Under the pieces are notes generated by a model. It did no database searches and had not been told where the DNA came from. It was given only the letters and a program-made list of their open reading frames with translations. Position numbers and translations under genes: made by a program. Positions 42,623 to 52,913 of a DNA stretch of 64,000 bases are shown here, in pieces. Source of the DNA: Nonomuraea thailandensis (GTDB taxonomy: Bacteria > Actinomycetota > Actinomycetes > Streptosporangiales > Streptosporangiaceae); assembly GCF_024172165.1 (NCBI RefSeq), contig NZ_JAMZEB010000001.1:310001-374000 (forward strand), given 5' to 3'. The first letter of the stretch is position 1. Every line of letters begins with the position of its first letter.

Positions 42623-44051
42623 TCATGGTCTTGCACCGCCCCGAAGCAACCCACCCAGCAGACAGTGACCCGGCACGGGCTCACGTCGGCGCCACGGCGC
42701 TCTCGCCCTCGGCGAGCACCCGGCACACGCTGGCCACCGAGGGGTGCTCGCCCCTGTTCTTGCCGGGCCTCCTGGAGGGCTGGACAACCACAGTTTGCCG
42801 TCCAGCACGGCCACCCGGTCGGCCAGGCCGGTCAGTCCGGTGCCGCCGCGCGGGTCCGCGCGCCCGTGCCCGTCGTCGCTCACCTCCATGACCAGCAGGT
42901 CCTGCCGTAGTCGTGCCCTCACGGTGATCGCGCTGGCGTCACTGTGCTTGAGGGCGTTGGCCAGCGCTTCGGAAACGGCGAAGTAGGCGGTCGACTCGAT
43001 GTGGTCGGGCAGGCGGCCGGGCAGGTCGCTCTCTATCCTCACGGGGATCGGAGACTGATCGGCGAGATCACGCAGTGCCTCGGTCAGGCCGCTGTCGGCG
43101 AGGATCTGCGGGCGGATGCCGTGAATGAGTTCACGCAGCTCGGCCATGAGCTGCTTGGCCTGGTCGTGGGCATCTGCGACGCTGCGTGCCGAGGCCGAGT
43201 CGCTGGGCAGGTCGTGCCGGGCCAGCCCGAGTTGCAGGGTGAGGCTGATCAGGCGCTGCTGGGCGCCGTCGTGCAGGTCACCTTCGATCCTCCGGCGCTC
43301 GGCCTCGAAGGCACTGACGAGGCGGGCGCGGGAACGCGTCACTTCGACCAGCCGGGCCTGCAGCTGATGGGCCGGGCCGGTACCCAGCAACGCCGCCGCC
43401 ATCACCGCGTGCCCACCGGCGGCGAGGGCCAGCAGGTAGGGGGCGGCCAGCAGGATCACCAGCCCGGCCAGAGTGTAGGGCAGCGCCTCCTCGGCGGTGC
43501 TCACCTGACCGAAGCCCAGGGCCACCGTGCCGCCGCTGACCAGGCTGAGACTGAACAGGAACGCAGCGGCCAGCAACAGGAGCGAGGCGAGGCAGCCGTA
43601 CAGCACGGGAACGGCGGTGGCCAGCACGATCGTGTACGCCAGCGCACGCCAGGTGGCCGCGTCGGTGTACCGGGCACGCAGCCATGCCCACAGGCCGGAT
43701 GCAAAAGGACGGGCGGGGCCCGGGTTCCTGCGCGGAATGCCAGACCATCGACAGGCGGGCCCGCTCCACCGGAGCTACGGCCAGTGCCACCAGCGGTCCC
43801 AGCGTGGCGAGCAGGACGCCGCCGAGCGGCACGAGCAGCATAGTCCGCCCGACCGGCTGGATCCTCCCGTGCAGGCCATCACTGATCAGCACCAGCCGGG
43901 GCAGCGCGAGCACGCCCAGCGAGAACGCGGCCGTGCAGGCCACCGGCAAGGTCGTACAGGCGTAGCCCGCCGATCGCCACGGCCACGCACTGAGCAAGAA
44001 CCTGCGCCAGAAGATCGCCTCCAGCGCGGTGCGTGGCTTCCGCGTCCCCAT
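42623..44051 (-). pseudogene. NarL-type sensor histidine kinase, frameshifted
   Basis: Starts at ATG 44051 with several hydrophobic segments, the membrane sensor part (TLGPLVALAVAPVERARLSM). A frame change near 43720-43740 leads to further membrane helices (LYGCLASLLLLAAAFLFSLS). The HisKA_3 phosphoacceptor follows (RRRIEGDLHDGAQQRLISLT), then the HATPase_c domain (SEALANALKHSDASAITVRA, DDGHGRADPRGGTGLTGLAD). The natural end (KLWLSSPPGGP) is followed by an unnatural tail to 42623, suggesting another lesion or truncation. No response regulator gene lies beside it, so the two-component pair is broken. Confidence 0.8.
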
Positions 44052-44164
44052 GGGCGCCACCCTAGGTGCCCGCAGCGAGCCGTGCCCACACGCCTGATCG
44101 TAGTAACCCAGGTGGGGCCGGCCATACCTGCAGAGGCTGTCTGCTCGTAGTGCGGGCAAGCTCG

Positions 44165-44565
44165 ACGCGCTGGTGGGCTATCGCCATGAAGCCAACGTCC
44201 CTGCCCGCCCGGATCGGCGCCGTCGCCTGGATCGTGCGAGGCCCAGGAGCGCAGGTCCGAGCGGGAGAACCAGCCGGACACCTTGCGCAGGTCCTTGAAA
44301 GTGATCGTGCCGGTGACCGTGTTGCCGCTCCTGCTGCCCTTCCGTAGCAGCGCCGATAGCGTGGCGGGCTCGGTGGGGTTGAGCACCTGGTCGTACTCGC
44401 TGGGCATGCCGCCGCCGGGCACCTTGAGCCAGGTCTTGCCCTGTAGCGGACGCCATGGCCGGGGACCAGCTTGGACTTCAGCACGCGGACGGGATCCTTG
44501 GGTGCGGTCTGGGCCTGGGCGGGGCGGTTCCGGCCAGGAACGCGCCGCAGACGACCGGCCGGTGG
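44165..44565 (-). pseudogene. remnant of a secreted or lipoprotein-like protein
   Basis: Minus-strand pieces in different frames: a signal-peptide end and mature start (PKDPVRVLKSKLVPGHGVRY), then LQGKTWLKVPGGGMPSEYDQ, LNPTEPATLSALLRKGSRSG and NTVTGTITFKDLRKVSGWFS. This resembles actinomycete secreted proteins of the LppX/LprG-like group (GKTWLKVPxG, TGTITFxDLxKVS). The C-terminal half is lost. It lies just upstream of, and in the same direction as, the broken histidine kinase. Confidence 0.5.
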
Positions 44566-44569
44566 CCGT

Positions 44570-45173
44570 TCAGCCGGGCTCGCCGAAGTCCGTACTCGAT
44601 CCGCTGGCAGTGCTCACCGTGCTGGGCGTCCGCGAGTTACAACCGGTTCCCTGGCAGTAGCCGTGGCTGACAATGAGCTGACCGCGCAGGACTGTAAAGG
44701 CTCCCGCTTCGACGCCAACGATCACACCCCGGCAGGTGGGGCAGAGCAGGGACTCGGCTCCCGGAGGAAGGCTCTTGATCCGGTTCTCCTGCGTCAGATT
44801 CGCTCCGGCAGGTGCGATGGAAGGAGTGGGACTACCGGGGACGTCGGACACGATGCTGAGGGCAGGCGAATCGCTCATGGGATCACTGTGCCGCATCGTA
44901 CCGACATTTCTGAAACTGCAGGAGAAGAGGTACTTGGACCAGGGCCATGTCAGGCCGGCGAGAAGAGTCACGGTCGCGCGAGCCCACCCGCGTCCCGGAG
45001 AACTCTGCATCACCTGGAGAGGCGCTGCCGGGGATTCCCGCGATATGGCCTGCTGCGGGCGGTCATGCTGTACCGAGGAGAGGAGCAGCGTCGTGGGGCG
45101 GATCGCCAACACCGCCGTCGCCGCAGCGAGGGCGGCCGCCGGGGTGAGCCACACGGTCCGGAAGTTGTTCATC
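44570..45173 (-). CDS. hypothetical protein with N-terminal membrane segment and Cys-rich tail
   Basis: About 200 residues from ATG 45173 (GGAG upstream). The first about 30 residues (WLTPAAALAAATAVLAIRPT) form a hydrophobic segment. The tail has LLCPTCRGVIVG and VSHGYCQGTGCNS, two cysteine pairs that could form a small zinc site. No family recognised. The open frame continues far upstream only because it opposes the HEAT-repeat gene. ATG 44878 is an alternative start giving a 102-residue zinc-ribbon-like protein. Low certainty. Confidence 0.35.
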
Positions 45174-45259
45174 GCCGCACGCTCCCGGCAAGCGGCCGGG
45201 CAAAGCCAGAGCCAGTTACGGTGGCGTGCCCATCGTCCCGGTCGGTGTGATCCGGCATA

Positions 45260-47368
45260 GTGCGGCACATGTTTGACGGACTGTACGACATCGACTGGTC
45301 GTCCATGGAACACGCCTACGGCTCGGCCGGCGAGATACCGGAGCTGATGCTGGCGCTGCGTTCGGCAGACCGGCGGGAACGGCACCAGGCGCTGGAGCAG
45401 TACTACAGCGCCGTCCACCATCAGGGAGGCGTGTATCCCTGCACGACGGCGAGTTTGCCGTTCCTGTTCGAGCTGGCCGGTGATCCCGCCACCCCTGATC
45501 GGGCCGCGATCGTCGGACTTCTGGTCAGCATCGGCACGGTGGCCGTGGAGGAAGCCGAGCAGGAGTACGCCGACCTGGTCGACTTCGCCGGCGCCGCGGC
45601 GGTGATGCGCGCGCGAGCGCAGGCGTTCGTCGCCTTCGCCGCCGACGCCGACCCTCTGGTACGTCGGCGCGCGGTGGCGGGGCTGGGCCTGTTCCTCGAC
45701 GATGCGGACCGGGCCCTGGCGCTGCTGCGCGAGCGGCTGGCGGCCGAGCCCGGCCTCACCGAGCGGCTGCAGGTCCTGAACGCCGCGGCGCTGCTGGCCA
45801 CGCGCCTGCCGGCGGCGTGGGCCGCCACCCTGGCGTGGCTGGCCGACCTGGCCACCGACCCCGCCACCAACTCCGCAATCGATCCCGGGACCCGCCTCGC
45901 CGCCGTGGTGCACCGCGCCCGCTGCGCCCCTGAACAGATCAGGGAAGAAACCGTGGCGGCCGTGATCGAGCTCCTGCGTGAACTGCAGCACGAGCTCACG
46001 CCGGATGAGACCTGGTGGGCTGAGCCACCCAGCCGGATGAGCCCGGCGGACGGGACACCGCCGCAGGTCCTGGCCGCCTTCGACGACCTCGACCGGCGCG
46101 ATCGCGTGCACGCCCTGACCACGGATCTGCTGCAGACGTTTCATCAGGCCTTGGATGCCCGAGTGCCCGAACGGACGGAACTGCTCGCACAGCAGTCCTG
46201 CAGCCGCGACCCGGGTGCCCGCCTGGACGCGATCCGGATGAGCGGCGAACTGATCAACACCTGGCGCGGAGACCACGGGCTCCTCGTTGAGCTGATCGCG
46301 CGCCACCTCGGACCGGCCGGCCAGGAAGGGCCCTGGCTGGAGGTGGCTGCGGAGGCGGCAGCCGTCCTGCAGCTGTGCCATCCAATCGCCGAACCCGCCC
46401 GGGAGGTCCTGGCCGCCTACGTGCTGGCGCAGCGCACGGCGCACGGCCCGCAGGTATGGGCCACACCTCGGCCGCGGCTGGCCCGCGCTCACCAGCAGGC
46501 GGTTCTCGCGCTCGCCCGGCTCGGCGACATACGCGCTGTGCCCAGCCTGCTGGCCGCGCTGGACAGCGGCGCCGACGACTGGCGCGCGGTCCAGGTGGCC
46601 GGTTGCCTGCCGGCGGCCGCCGATCAGCTCGTGCCCCGGCTGTGTGAGCGGCTGCGCCGTCTCGACCCCGGCCAGAGCGAGCTGCGGATGCACGCCGGAC
46701 CGGTGCTGTCGGCCCTGGCCGCCCTCGGCGACCGGTCCGCGCTGACGCTGATCACCGACACTCTCGCCGCTACCATCCGCCATAAGCAGTGGCCGACCAC
46801 CTGCGCGGTCCTGCACGCCCTGGCGGCGTTCGGCCCCGCGGCGGCCCCCGCCCTAACCCAGATCCGCCCCCTCACCACCGCCGCCAACCCCGACGTACGA
46901 TCCGCCGCGGTGGCCGCGCTGTGGGCGGTCGGCCGCGACACGGCAGAGGTCCTGCCCTTGCTGCATGACCTGCTCGACGGCGATCGGGTCTCCTGGTTGT
47001 GGGAGGCCGCCGACGTGCTCGCCCAGATCGGCCCGCCCGCCGCCGCCACGCTGCCTCGCCTGCGCGAGCTTGCTGATGACGACTACGAATGGGTCAGCGT
47101 CCACTGCGCGACGGCGCTGTGGCAGATCAGCGGTGAGACCGAAGCGCCGGCCGTCCTGGCCACGCTGCTGCGGGCGTGGGAGCGCAACCCGTCGACGGGC
47201 ACCCACGTGGTGGCCTGCCTGGACCGGATGGGGCAAGCGGCCGAACCGGCTCTGCCGATGCTGCGCATGCAGCTGGCGCTGCCCCGGCGCATCGGCCGGT
47301 GGGAAGGCATCGCCGAGGACGAGGAGCTCCAGCGTGCCGGTCGCGCCATCATCGGACGCTGTACCTGA
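45260..47368 (+). CDS. HEAT-repeat protein
   Basis: 702 residues from GTG 45260 (ATG 45269 possible). Built of HEAT/armadillo-like helical repeats, for example ADPLVRRRAVAGLGLFLDDA, NPDVRSAAVAALWAVGRDTA, WLWEAADVLAQIGPPAAATL and EWVSVHCATALWQISGETEA. The N-terminal segment, including ERHQALEQYYSAVHHQGGVY and TTASLPFLFELA, is shared by a large actinomycete family of unknown function. HEAT solenoids act as protein-binding scaffolds. No enzyme motif. Flanked by unrelated convergent and divergent genes. Confidence 0.85.
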   Translation: MRHMFDGLYDIDWSSMEHAYGSAGEIPELMLALRSADRRERHQALEQYYSAVHHQGGVYPCTTASLPFLFELAGDPATPDRAAIVGLLVSIGTVAVEEAEQEYADLVDFAGAAAVMRARAQAFVAFAADADPLVRRRAVAGLGLFLDDADRALALLRERLAAEPGLTERLQVLNAAALLATRLPAAWAATLAWLADLATDPATNSAIDPGTRLAAVVHRARCAPEQIREETVAAVIELLRELQHELTPDETWWAEPPSRMSPADGTPPQVLAAFDDLDRRDRVHALTTDLLQTFHQALDARVPERTELLAQQSCSRDPGARLDAIRMSGELINTWRGDHGLLVELIARHLGPAGQEGPWLEVAAEAAAVLQLCHPIAEPAREVLAAYVLAQRTAHGPQVWATPRPRLARAHQQAVLALARLGDIRAVPSLLAALDSGADDWRAVQVAGCLPAAADQLVPRLCERLRRLDPGQSELRMHAGPVLSALAALGDRSALTLITDTLAATIRHKQWPTTCAVLHALAAFGPAAAPALTQIRPLTTAANPDVRSAAVAALWAVGRDTAEVLPLLHDLLDGDRVSWLWEAADVLAQIGPPAAATLPRLRELADDDYEWVSVHCATALWQISGETEAPAVLATLLRAWERNPSTGTHVVACLDRMGQAAEPALPMLRMQLALPRRIGRWEGIAEDEELQRAGRAIIGRCT

Positions 47369-47404
47369 GCCGAGCACGGGAGCGGGGCGTTCGCGGGCCT
47401 TCGG

Positions 47405-47971
47405 TCACCTCGCAGCGCTCACCGCAGCGACACTGCCGGCCAGGCGCGCGGTCGGCAGATCCGCCGGTGGCCGCCACGCGAACGCCGTGACCTCCTCCCT
47501 CTGCAGCGTGATGGTCGGCTCCCGGGCCCAGACGGCGAACCGGAAGTCGGCGTGCAGGTGCGCCGGTTCGCCGTCTGGGCCGGATGCGCGGGGATGGCAT
47601 GGACGTCGACGTCTACGGCGATCGCGTCGAGCTCCTGCGGCCCGGCCGCAGGCTGCCAGAGCAGTCCGGTCTCCTCCCCCAGTTCACGCAAGGCCGCGCC
47701 GTACAGGCTGTGATCCTCAGGCTCCAGGTGCCCACCCGGCAGCAGCCACCGGCGCAGCGTGCGATGGCGGATCATCAGCACGCGGCCGGCGTCGTCGATC
47801 GCCGCGGCGCTCGCGGTCACGTAGCGGCAAGGTCTGGCGGGAGGCGAGATCCTGCCCGCCGCCACCGTCGGCCAGGGCCTGCGCCAGCGGGTCGACATCG
47901 CCGGCGCGTTCAGGGTGGGCGTCGAGGTAGCGGCCGAGGGCGGCGGCGAGCTGCGAGCGGGTGACGGTCAT
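47405..47971 (-). pseudogene. NUDIX hydrolase, two frameshifts
   Basis: Starts at ATG 47971 (TVTRSQLAAALGRYLDAHPE). A frame change near 47840 leads to VTASAAAIDDAGRVLMIRHR and the Nudix box GGHLEPEDHSLYGAALRELG-EETGL, with a loop one residue longer than the classic box. A second change near 47585 leads to the natural end (EPAHLHADFRFAVWAREPTI, AFAWRPPADLP, stop 47405). NUDIX enzymes hydrolyse nucleoside diphosphates linked to X. Each frame break needs only a single base. Confidence 0.75.
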
Positions 47972-48352
47972 GCCACCCCATGCAAGTGCTTCAGCCACGT
48001 CGTCGCAACCGAGTGCCGGAGTTCGGCGCAACCTCCCCCATGCCCGGGCCGACCCCACCGCGCACACCGGCCACGTCGCTGCGGGCTCCTCAAGGGAACG
48101 GGTTGCCCCAGCCGCGCTGGAGTCGCGCGAGCGCCTCGCACACGTGCAGAAACGGGCTCCCCCGGATTGTCCTGGCGCGGCCTGCGCCTGGCCGCCCACT
48201 CTCGTCCGGTGCGTCATCGAACGAACCGAGCCCGCCCATCGCCTCGGCCTGGGCCGAGCTGAACACCAGCCGGACCGCTGTGATGAGGCGGGGCCGGCCA
48301 TCACGACCGGCGATGCCGCAAGCGGCAACGCCGCCGAAGCGTCAAGCGCCGA
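47972..48352. other. gap without a recognised gene
   Basis: About 380 bases between the NUDIX start and the kinase end. Open frames run through on both strands but show no domain or start context. The nudix promoter should lie near 47972-48050. Confidence 0.4.
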
Positions 48353-48943
48353 TCACAGCACCAGATGCGGACGGTCCTCTCCCGAGGGTGCGTCAGAGGC
48401 GGTTCCGCAGGCTGTGGGCATCCGGCCATGCTCCACGACGGGCGATCCGATGTCGCGGCAGATCCGCTGAATCGTCTCCTCCAACGATGACTCTTGAGGG
48501 ATCAGGGCTTCCCCGGGCAGGCCGAGCCAGTCGTCTTGGACGTACCACCCGGCCATGTCCTCAGGCGTGAATTCGGCGGCCTGCGGTCGCGTGGCATGCC
48601 GGTGGAGAGTCTCGGCGAACTCGACGTCGAGCCAGTAGACCAGGGCGCGCCCGGGATGCTGGTCGATAAGCCGCTGCAGCGCGGCCTTGTAGCGCGCGCC
48701 GACCATGATGCCCTCGACCAGGACGACGGGCATCCTGTCCAAAAGGTAGGCGGCCATGTGACAGATGAAGTCGGGGGCCATTCCTCCGGGAACGTCCAAT
48801 TCTCTCAGGATGTCCCTCCTGAGCTGATCTTGGCCGATCCTGGCGGCGACTCCCCTCCCCAGCCGGGTCTGGATGGCCTTGGCGATGGTCGTCTTGCCGC
48901 TTGCGGAGTTCCCCCGCAGGATGACGAGGGTATTCGCTTTCAT
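48353..48943 (-). CDS. P-loop kinase (zeta-toxin/AAA_33-like)
   Basis: 196 residues from ATG 48943: KANTLVILRGNSASGKTTIA is a Walker A (GNSASGKTT), followed by GQDQLRRDILRELDVPGGMA and VVLVEGIMVGARYKAALQRL. Helical lid and C-terminal LEETIQRICRDI follow. It belongs to the zeta-toxin/chloramphenicol-phosphotransferase-like P-loop kinases, which phosphorylate small molecules or nucleotide sugars. No antitoxin partner is adjacent, so a stand-alone metabolic or resistance kinase is likelier. Confidence 0.8.
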   Translation of the reverse strand: MKANTLVILRGNSASGKTTIAKAIQTRLGRGVAARIGQDQLRRDILRELDVPGGMAPDFICHMAAYLLDRMPVVLVEGIMVGARYKAALQRLIDQHPGRALVYWLDVEFAETLHRHATRPQAAEFTPEDMAGWYVQDDWLGLPGEALIPQESSLEETIQRICRDIGSPVVEHGRMPTACGTASDAPSGEDRPHLVL

Positions 48944-49009
48944 GTTCGCCACGTAGCCGATCCAACCATCCGGGCCGGGTAGCTGGCGTGTCGTGGAACC
49001 GCATGTCAC

Positions 49010-49236
49010 CGACAGGTGAGGAAAGCGGGTTTCGTGGGCGGCGACATCGCGGTCTGGCCGCATCTGCTCCGGCACACCGCAGCGACGACTATGTTGCGCC
49101 AGGGCACCCCGCGGGACGTGGTCCAGGAACTGCTTGGCCACGTCTCCGCGACGTCGATGCAGCCCTACATCCACGTGGCGATCAGGACAAGCGCGGCGCC
49201 GTCGAGCGGGTGGCGAGGCAGTTTCGGGGGCGATGA
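49010..49236 (+). pseudogene. tyrosine recombinase C-terminal fragment (TnpA-like)
   Basis: Reads FVGGDIAVWPHLLRHTAATT then QGTPRDVVQELLGHVSATSM and QPYIHV: the HxLRHT box, the GH pair and the Tyr of phage-type integrases. The frame changes near 49180, and DQDKRGAVERVARQFRGR ends at 49236. The N-terminal two thirds of the enzyme are missing. The next gene starts inside its stop. Confidence 0.75.
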
Positions 49237-49544
49237 TGACCACCAACCTGGCCCGCCAGCCGCTGCAGCAGGAGCAACCAGCGATCGGCTTGGACCTGCC
49301 GGCCTGGAGCGAGTGGCTGCAGCAACAACTCCGCACCCCGTGGCGAACTCAGGAATGGGACCCAAATGCGTGGATGTTCACCGCCGATCCCGATCACCCT
49401 CAGACCGCGATGCGCGCATGCCCGACCGCCGCCTGCCGCAACGTCATCAAGGGGAGCCGACAGCGCAGCTTCTGCCAGCCCTGTCAGAAGGCCACCTTCT
49501 TCTGGCCTGAGACCTTCACACCCCGCTGCGGTGATCCCGCCTGA
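49233..49544 (+). CDS. TnpB-like recombinase N-terminal fragment
   Basis: 103 residues starting MMTTNLARQPLQQEQPAIGL, overlapping the preceding recombinase stop. AIGLDLPAWSEWLQQQLRTP and the cysteines in RACPTAACRNV and SFCQPCQKATFF (a zinc-binding pair set) resemble the N-terminal region of the second integrase of Tn554-like modules. It ends abruptly at 49544 where several hundred residues should follow, so it is truncated. The 127 bases to the next gene show nothing. Confidence 0.55.
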   Translation: MMTTNLARQPLQQEQPAIGLDLPAWSEWLQQQLRTPWRTQEWDPNAWMFTADPDHPQTAMRACPTAACRNVIKGSRQRSFCQPCQKATFFWPETFTPRCGDPA

Positions 49545-49671
49545 GATTGAGGAGGCCCGCGCCGCCACGACGCCGTTCCTGCACGTGCTAAGGACCTGAC
49601 GTAGGCCGCTCAGACAAGAGGCGTTCATGTCCGCCCATCCGACGCGTCACCTGCCGCCCGGAGCGGCAGGC

Positions 49672-51081
49672 TCACACACTGACAAGAGCGTCATGAAACG
49701 TCGCTGCGGTGGCGTGACCTGGCCATGCCTGGACAAGATCCTTGTCCAATGTGCGCAACTCACGCCAGATCCGCGCCGAGCCGGTCTGCTGAGCCGTCGC
49801 AATCGTCTCCAGCCCCAGCGTCGCCGCCCGTGCCGGGTCGGTAGTCGCGAGGGCTACGGCCAGCTTCGCCGTGAGGTGGCCCCGATCGCGGACGAGGCGG
49901 CCCGAAGTGGCCGCGATCTGCTCCTGCAGAATGGAGGCCGCGGTGGCGACCTGGCCAGCGGCCCGGTAGCAGACCGCGCTCTGCTCGCGCAGGGTCGCCA
50001 GGTCGTAGTGGTGCAGGTACACCGGCACGTCCGGCTGGCGTACCTGCGGATGATCCTTCAACGCCTCACCGGCGTCGTCCAGCAGCGCGAAGCACGCGTC
50101 CGCCTGTCCGAGCATGACCAGGCCGCGCGCTTGCTGCTGGGCGGCCAGCGCCAGCAGCTTCGGCTCCACCTCTGCCGGGTTCCGGCGGGCGGCCGCGGCG
50201 AGCTGGACCACACCGGCGTAGTCGCCGCCCAGAGCGGCGATGTTGGATTGGCGCACCAGCGCGTACGCCGCCATGTTGGCGTCGCCTGCGCACTGCGCCC
50301 ATTCCGCCGCCCGACGCGTCCACTGGGTGGCCGGTTCCAGCTGGCCCAGGTCCTGGTACAGCCACCCGGCCATCTCGCCGTAGTGGGACAGCACCTGCAG
50401 CAGTGGCTCCGCGTGTGCGCCTGCGGCACCGCGGCGGAGTTCGTCCAGCACGTCGATCTGTGCCAGGACCGGCTTGAGGAGGCTGCGCGGGCCGAGCATC
50501 TTGTCGGCTGCGTAGTGCTCGGCCAGCACGCGCCGGAAGTACGCGATCACCTCGGCGTCGACTCGGGCGGGGGAGGTGATCGCCTGTGCCACCCGATCCA
50601 CCTGGTCGGCGTCGGCCAGCCCAGGCATCGCGGACGAGAGCACGCCGGCGGCGAGCAGACGGCCGAACTCGCGTCGCGACAGAGTCACGTGGACACTCCT
50701 TCCCTGTACCTGAAGCACCAGCATGACCTCCTGTCCGCCGGTGGCGCTAGCCAGCCTCGCCGACAAATGCGATGGGTGCCCGATATTGGCCGTCCGCCGC
50801 AACTCCACCAGAAGCCCTCGGGTGTCGAACAGCGCGTCCAACGCCGCGGCGTGCTGCTCGGGAAGGAGGTACTCGCCCCTCTCGGCGCGGCCCAGCCAGC
50901 CGAAGTCGTAGTGGGTGAGCGTGGCGGTCTGGCGAAGCGACAGGCCGGCCTTCGTGCGCTGTTGCCGCAGGACCTGCCCCATCAGGTGGGCTGCCCACGC
51001 GCGCCGCTCATCTACCTGCTCAGGCACGTCGACCAACTCCTCCGCCGTGTCGCGGCCTGTGGCATGCCACAAGGCTGCCAC
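49672..51081 (-). CDS. XRE-family regulator with TPR-like C-terminal region
   Basis: 469 residues: N-terminal XRE helix-turn-helix at about 35-90 (LRQQRTKAGLSLRQTATLTH, WLGRAERGEYLLPEQHAAAL) and a long helical TPR-type sensor region (LLQVLSHYGEMAGWLYQDLG, ATQWTRRAAEWAQCAGDANM). Such regulators are common in actinomycetes and often neighbour biosynthetic or developmental genes. Its start codon lies only ten bases from the IS701 target site. Removing the IS island would leave it divergent from queD with about 190 bp between, so it is a good candidate for the regulator of the deazapurine operon. Its own promoter was probably displaced by the insertions. Confidence 0.88.
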   Translation of the reverse strand: MAALWHATGRDTAEELVDVPEQVDERRAWAAHLMGQVLRQQRTKAGLSLRQTATLTHYDFGWLGRAERGEYLLPEQHAAALDALFDTRGLLVELRRTANIGHPSHLSARLASATGGQEVMLVLQVQGRSVHVTLSRREFGRLLAAGVLSSAMPGLADADQVDRVAQAITSPARVDAEVIAYFRRVLAEHYAADKMLGPRSLLKPVLAQIDVLDELRRGAAGAHAEPLLQVLSHYGEMAGWLYQDLGQLEPATQWTRRAAEWAQCAGDANMAAYALVRQSNIAALGGDYAGVVQLAAAARRNPAEVEPKLLALAAQQQARGLVMLGQADACFALLDDAGEALKDHPQVRQPDVPVYLHHYDLATLREQSAVCYRAAGQVATAASILQEQIAATSGRLVRDRGHLTAKLAVALATTDPARAATLGLETIATAQQTGSARIWRELRTLDKDLVQAWPGHATAATFHDALVSV

Positions 51082-51094
51082 AGCGATCCTCTAG

Positions 51095-52516
51095 TACTAC
51101 AGTCATGTTTTGTGATCTAAAGTTGGATCTTGTTGTGGCGTAGCCAGCGTTTCCAGTAGTGGCTGCTGCGGGCGCGGGCTTGGTGGGCGCGTCGGAGATG
51201 TGACCAGCCCATGGCGCGTTGCAGGATGTCGCTGATGGGGTGGGTGACGGCGCTGGTCAGATGTGCCAGGAGACGGCGGATCTCGGCTGGGGTGAGGGGG
51301 ACCAGGCCGCACGTGCTTTTGGGGCGTGGGCGGCGGTGACGGCCAGGTAGGCGTGGGCGAGCATGGCCAGGGTGATGTGGCGGTGGCAGCCGTCGTAGCG
51401 GCGGACCTGGTACTGGTCCAGGCCGACTTCGTTCTTGGCGGACTGGAAGCACTCCTCGATGGCCCATCGGGAACCGGCGATGCGAACGAGCTGGTCCAGC
51501 GAGGTACCCGCGGGTCCGAAGCACAGGTAGTAGGCCATCTCCAGCTCGCCTTGATCGTTCGGGGTGAGACTGCGGCGGACCAGGAGCCAGCGCTGGAAGC
51601 CGCCGGGTCCGCCCAGGTGGTCGTCGGTGTGGGGCGGCAGGGTCGCCATCGCCCAGTCATACAGGCGCGGCCCCTTGGCCCCATCGCCCGCCGACAGGCG
51701 TTTCCATGCCTGCTCGGGGGCGTCGGCGGTCACCGCGTCGGCTCGTGAGCCGGTGTTGCCGTAGCCGATACCGGTGCCGAGCGACTGGCTCCTGGGCACG
51801 GCGACGACGTAGCCGACCTCGCGTTTTTCCAGGAACAGCCGGAACTTGTGGTCCTGGCCGTACGCCTCGTCCGCGCTCACCCACGAGGCGGGCACGCCAC
51901 TGTCCAGTGCCCGACCCAGCATCGCCGCCGCTAGCGCCGGCTTGGTGGCGAACGACACACTGTCGGGGATGCCGGCCTGCGCGCACCGGGCCCGATCATC
52001 GGTCCAGGACTTCGGCAGGTACAACTCGGCATCGAGCAGCGCGCGCCCGCGCGGGGTTGCGTACACGAGAAACACCCCGAGCTGGCAGTTCTCCACCCGG
52101 CCAGCCGTTCCCGAGTACTGTCGCTGCACCCCGGCTGAGCGGGTGCCCTTCTTAATGAACCCGGTCTCGTCCACGACCAGTACCCCGCCCGGATCTCCCA
52201 ACTGCTCGACCACGTAATCACGCAGGTCAGCACGGACTTCCCGAGGGTTCCACCGCACGTTGTTCAGCAGCCGCTGCATCCGATGCGGCTGCGCATCACC
52301 CGCAGCCTCGGCCAATTGCCAGCCGTTCTTCCGCTCCACCGGCGCCAGCAGCCCGACCAGATACGCCCGCGCCTGCCGACGCGGCTCCACCCGCCCGAAA
52401 CGGCTGGCCACCCGAGCGAACAGCTCATCCAGCCCCGCCGCCCACGACTGGAGATCCTCAGACGTCACCACATCCGACACGGATCCGACTATAGATCACA
52501 AAACATGACTGTAGTA
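51095..52516. mobile_element. IS701-family element, complete ends
   Basis: Perfect terminal inverted repeats TACTACAGTCATGTTTTGTG (extending to GATCT, about 24 bp) begin at 51095 and end at 52516. CTAG flanks both sides (51091-51094, 52517-52520), a 4-bp target duplication of the kind known for this family. Length 1422 bp. The right CTAG is at the same time the left target copy of the neighbouring IS5, so IS701 entered at the IS5 border. Confidence 0.85.
51117..52480 (-). CDS. IS701-family transposase, frameshifted near end
   Basis: DDE transposase starting SDVVTSEDLQSWAAGLDELF. Catalytic region: GGVLVVDETGFIKKGTRSAG (first Asp), VPASWVSADEAYGQDHKFRL (second Asp), SRWAIEECFQSAKNEVGLDQ (Glu). 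The frame breaks near 51320 after AVTAAHAPK. The natural C-terminus (GLVPLTPAEIRRLLAHLTSA to WKRWLRHNKIQL, stop 51117) continues in the next frame. The break lies after the catalytic core; it is either a lesion or a base error. The older remnant at 19.6 kb matches this tail. Confidence 0.85.
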
Positions 52517-52913
52517 CTAGGCCGTGTTTCAGAAGTGACTTGAGTGGCGGTTGCTCGAGGTGTTCGTAGATCGACAAAAGAAGAGGTCTCCGGTAGATGA
52601 GTCAACGACCAAGAAGACCATCTGCACGGAGACCTCGTGGACACCTTACCGGTGGCCGGGCGGGCTGATCTGACCGATGCGCAGTGGGCGGTGCTGGAGC
52701 CGCTGCTGCCGGTCGGCCGCAAGCCAGGGCGCCCGCCGACCTGGACGAAACGGCAGCTCATTAATGGGATCCGGTGGCGGGTTCGGGTGGGGGCGCCATG
52801 GCGGGACGTGCCGGAGCGGTACGGATGCTGGCAGACGATCTACGGGTTGTTCCGGCGCTGGCAGCGTGCCGGAACCTGGCAGCTGTCAATCCCCTGAAAG
52901 CGTGGAGACGGTT

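Noticed and set aside
44570..46816. 748-residue minus-strand frame
   Set aside because: Most of it opposes the HEAT-repeat gene. Only the last 200 residues (from 45173) have any independent support.
48353..48943. zeta toxin of a toxin-antitoxin pair
   Set aside because: No epsilon-type or other antitoxin gene adjoins it; the P-loop kinase fold is shared with many non-toxic enzymes.
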